Below, piece after piece: positions 16,369-18,334 of a stretch of DNA of 18,334 nt. The notes under the pieces were generated by a model, which searched no databases, was not told where the DNA came from, and saw only the letters and a program-made list of their open reading frames with translations. The first letter of the stretch is position 1, and each line of letters begins with the position of its first letter. The DNA is taken from NCBI GenBank assembly GCA_044370375.1, contig JBILVQ010000041.1:1-18334 (forward strand), in the 5' to 3' direction. Origin of the DNA: JBILVQ01 sp044370375 (GTDB lineage Bacteria; Bacteroidota; Bacteroidia; UBA4408). The position numbers were made by a program, and so were the translations under genes.

Positions 16369-17246
16369 TGGTTCAATCAAAAAAGCAAATTCTTCTGATT
16401 CATCCCGGCAACGGATTTCACTGGGTAGGAGATGGATTTAAGGTTAACAATTATTTTCCCGGCCATGCCATCAGTGCCAAAGAAGCCAGTCCTTTCTTTA
16501 TGCTGGATTATAATGCACCGCTCAAGCTAGTGCCTTCGGACGAATCCAGAGGGGTTGGCACCCATCCGCACAAGGGGTTTGAAACCGTTTCCATTATTTG
16601 GGATGGTGCGGTTTCTCATGCCGATTCTGCAGGAAACAGCGGAACCATTGGCAAGGGGGATGTGCAATGGATGACAGCCGGTGCGGGTATTTTGCACAAG
16701 GAATACCTAGAGGAGAATTTTTCGCGCAGCGGAGGATCAATGCACATGGTTCAATTATGGGTGAATTTGCCTGCCCAATTCAAACAAACTTCACCCCGAT
16801 ATCAGGATTTGCGTTCGGCAGATATTCCAAGGGTTGTTTTACCGCAAGAGGCCGGTCACTTGCGCCTTATTGCAGGAAAATATGATGATTTGACAGGAGC
16901 CGCGCATACCTTTAGCCCTGTTCAACTGTATGATGTTTACTTACATTCAGGAAAATCGGTTTCATTTAATTTTTCTGATGGCGATACCCTGATGATCCTA
17001 CTGGCTTCAGGGGAAATTTCGGACGAGGCAGGAAAAAAAATCAAGGCTCAGCACTTAGCTTATTTTAACCGCGCCGGAAGTGAAGTGGTTTTAACTGCCA
17101 ATGAAGCCTCCCATTTTTTAGTATTGTCGGGCACCCCCATTCAGGAACCTATTGCCCATTACGGGCCCTTTGTTATGAATACGCAGGAAGAAATAATGAC
17201 GGCCATTGAAGAATTCCGTCAGGGAAAATTTGGGATGCTTGATTAA
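16368..17246 (+). CDS. Pirin family metal-binding cupin protein
   Basis: This is a 292-residue bicupin. The N-terminal cupin has the pirin metal centre: His66 and His68 in GTHPHKGFETVS, and His110 and Glu112 in GDVQWMTAGAGILHKE. The three-His, one-Glu set that binds iron in pirins is intact. QLWVNLP follows at about 140 residues, as in the family, and the C-terminal cupin is present (SGTPIQEPIAHYGPFVMNT near the end). Some bacterial pirins have quercetin 2,3-dioxygenase activity, and others act as redox-sensitive regulators or enzyme partners. The sequence does not decide between these. The gene is transcribed divergently from the DUF1801 operon, 46 bases from its ATG. Its stop overlaps the era stop, so nothing separates the two convergent genes. 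Confidence 0.93.
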   Translation: MVQSKKQILLIHPGNGFHWVGDGFKVNNYFPGHAISAKEASPFFMLDYNAPLKLVPSDESRGVGTHPHKGFETVSIIWDGAVSHADSAGNSGTIGKGDVQWMTAGAGILHKEYLEENFSRSGGSMHMVQLWVNLPAQFKQTSPRYQDLRSADIPRVVLPQEAGHLRLIAGKYDDLTGAAHTFSPVQLYDVYLHSGKSVSFNFSDGDTLMILLASGEISDEAGKKIKAQHLAYFNRAGSEVVLTANEASHFLVLSGTPIQEPIAHYGPFVMNTQEEIMTAIEEFRQGKFGMLD

Positions 17247-18127
17247 TCGAGATAACCAAAACGTTTTAATTGCAGGGGTGTATCGCGCCAGTCTTTGCTA
17301 ACTTTTACGAAGAGCTCCAGGAATACTTTTTTGTTGAAGAATTTTTCCATGTCCTTACGCGCTGCGGTCCCCATTCTTTTTAGGGCACTTCCTCCGCTTC
17401 CAATTAAAATGGCTTTTTGTGATTCGCGGTTCACGAAGATTTCAGCCCTTAATTTGATAATGGCCGGTTCGTCTTTGAATTCGGTGATGATGGCTTCGCA
17501 GGAGTAAGGGATTTCTTTGTCGTAAAACAAGAGGATTTTTTCGCGGATAATTTCCGAGGCAAAAAATCTTTCACTGCGGTCGGTCAGCTGATCCTTTTCG
17601 AAATAGGGCGGTCCTTCAGGCAGAATAGCATGGATTTTTGAAAGCAAAATATCAATGTTGGCGCTATGTAAGGCGGATAGAGGTAAAATTTCGGCTTCAG
17701 GAAAATGCCCTGCCCAAGTTTCAACGCTTTCTTCCAATTGGCCTTGATTCACCAAATCAATTTTGTTTAAAAGCACCAAAAGGGTGGCTCCTGATTTTTT
17801 TATTTTGTCTTTCAGTGCCAGCAAAGCGCTTTGATCCGGGTCGGTAATATCAATCAGGATGAGCAAAACATCGGCATCTTCGAGGGCTGTTAACACAAAA
17901 TGCAGCATGGCTTCCTGCAATTTATAGTGGGGTTCAAGGATTCCGGGTGTGTCTGAAAAAACAATTTGAGAATTTTCTTCATTCACAATACCGAGAATTC
18001 GATGGCGGGTAGTTTGGGCCTTTTGTGTAATGATAGCAAGCTTTTCGCCCACTAATTCATTCATGAGGGTTGACTTTCCTGCATTGGGTTTTCCGATAAT
18101 ATTGACGAATCCTGCTCGATGCTGCAT
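17243..18127 (-). CDS. era: GTPase Era (ribosome biogenesis)
   Basis: Era is an essential GTPase that binds the 3' end of 16S rRNA and aids assembly of the small ribosomal subunit. I start the 294-residue protein at the ATG at 18127 (MQHRAGFVNIIGKPNAGKST), since Era proteins begin just before the P-loop. A longer frame to 18196 would run through the tRNA promoter. G motifs are in place: G1 GKPNAGKS (12-19), G2 near TTRHR (39-43), G3 DTPG (59-62), G4 NKID (121-124). The C-terminal KH domain has the GSGGSALKRMG loop and ends with KVSKDWRDTPLQLKRFGY. Length is close to the usual 300. Its gene end overlaps that of pirin by four bases. Confidence 0.97.
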   Translation of the reverse strand: MQHRAGFVNIIGKPNAGKSTLMNELVGEKLAIITQKAQTTRHRILGIVNEENSQIVFSDTPGILEPHYKLQEAMLHFVLTALEDADVLLILIDITDPDQSALLALKDKIKKSGATLLVLLNKIDLVNQGQLEESVETWAGHFPEAEILPLSALHSANIDILLSKIHAILPEGPPYFEKDQLTDRSERFFASEIIREKILLFYDKEIPYSCEAIITEFKDEPAIIKLRAEIFVNRESQKAILIGSGGSALKRMGTAARKDMEKFFNKKVFLELFVKVSKDWRDTPLQLKRFGYLD

Positions 18128-18135
18128 AAAGTTTA

Positions 18136-18167
18136 TTTGTTTTACAAAATAACAAAACTTATATTTG
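18136..18167 (+). promoter_or_regulatory. Promoter of the initiator tRNA gene
   Basis: TTTG at 18136-18139 is an exact -33 box. A 20-base spacer leads to TATATTTG at 18160-18167, an exact match to TAnnTTTG. This is the best promoter in the window. It lies 36 bases upstream of the tRNA, which leaves about 30 bases of 5' leader for RNase P to remove. Confidence 0.8.
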
Positions 18168-18184
18168 CACAGCGAAAAAAGAAA
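18154..18184 (-). promoter_or_regulatory. Candidate era promoter
   Basis: On the minus strand, TTTC at 18184-18181 lies 19 bases upstream of TAAGTTTT at 18161-18154, which differs from TAnnTTTG only in its last base. Transcription would start near 18148, about 20 bases before the era ATG. The box overlaps the -7 box of the divergent tRNA promoter (18160-18161 are shared). It is a moderate match. Confidence 0.4.
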
Positions 18185-18203
18185 CCAACATTTCAAAATA
18201 TAT

Positions 18204-18276
<73 letters not shown>

Positions 18277-18284
18277 CTAGAAAA

Positions 18285-18309
18285 GCCACAGCGATGTGGT
18301 TTTTTTTTG
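18285..18309 (+). terminator. Terminator of the initiator tRNA gene
   Basis: CCACA (18286-18290) pairs with TGTGG (18295-18299) around a GCGA loop, followed by a run of nine T (18300-18308). It begins about ten bases after the tRNA body. The last 25 bases of the window show nothing further. Confidence 0.85.
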
Positions 18310-18334
18310 TTTAAAGTTTTCCCAAACCAATCTC

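Noticed and set aside
16598..16885. A 95-codon frame inside pirin.
   Set aside because: It is a shifted frame within an intact gene that carries all pirin metal ligands.
18128..18196. 23 extra N-terminal residues for Era.
   Set aside because: They would be translated from the promoter region of both era and the tRNA gene, and Era proteins start just before the P-loop.
18277..18279. Encoded 3' CCA of the tRNA.
   Set aside because: The bases are CTA, so the tail is not encoded and the gene ends at the discriminator A at 18276.

Overview
The window looks like chromosomal DNA of a Bacteroidota bacterium, probably environmental and of moderate to low G+C. Three lines of evidence point there. A giant secreted protein ends in a type IX secretion (T9SS) type A sorting domain. 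Most genes start without a Shine-Dalgarno sequence and follow Bacteroidota-type promoters (-33 TTTG, -7 TAnnTTTG). A MuiA-like protein carries the carboxypeptidase-regulatory and TonB-plug modules typical of this phylum. I cannot name the genus.

Layout. Positions 1-1178 hold the last codons of a probable ECF sigma factor, overlapping by one base an anti-sigma-like single-pass membrane protein. Positions 1269-2039 encode exodeoxyribonuclease III and end in a strong terminator. On the minus strand, 2089-4173 encode an exported MuiA/DUF4139 protein with an unusual domain insertion. Positions 4394-12403, over 40% of the window, are one 2669-residue T9SS-exported mosaic protein with carbohydrate-binding-like, fibronectin-like and beta-strand repeat modules. 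An exported YceI protein follows (12589-13176, minus). Divergent from it is DNA primase dnaG (13476-15449, plus). A coupled minus-strand pair then encodes a DUF1801 protein and a four-span membrane protein (16321-15466). A pirin (16368-17246, plus) converges on the GTPase gene era (18127-17243, minus). Divergent from era, and sharing its promoter region, is an initiator tRNA-fMet gene with its own terminator.

How the genes work together. Most are independently transcribed single genes separated by hairpin terminators and divergent promoters; there is no large pathway operon. Housekeeping functions (exonuclease III, primase, Era, initiator tRNA) are interspersed with envelope and secreted proteins. 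Two likely translationally coupled pairs exist: sigma/anti-sigma (TAATG overlap) and DUF1801/membrane protein (TAACATG).

I found no CRISPR array, insertion sequence, phage gene, toxin-antitoxin pair or recognisable defence system. The most unusual items are the MuiA-type protein with a TonB-plug-like insertion, the modular giant T9SS protein with internal duplications, and the tightly packed or leaderless promoter arrangements. I do not claim a new multi-gene system.
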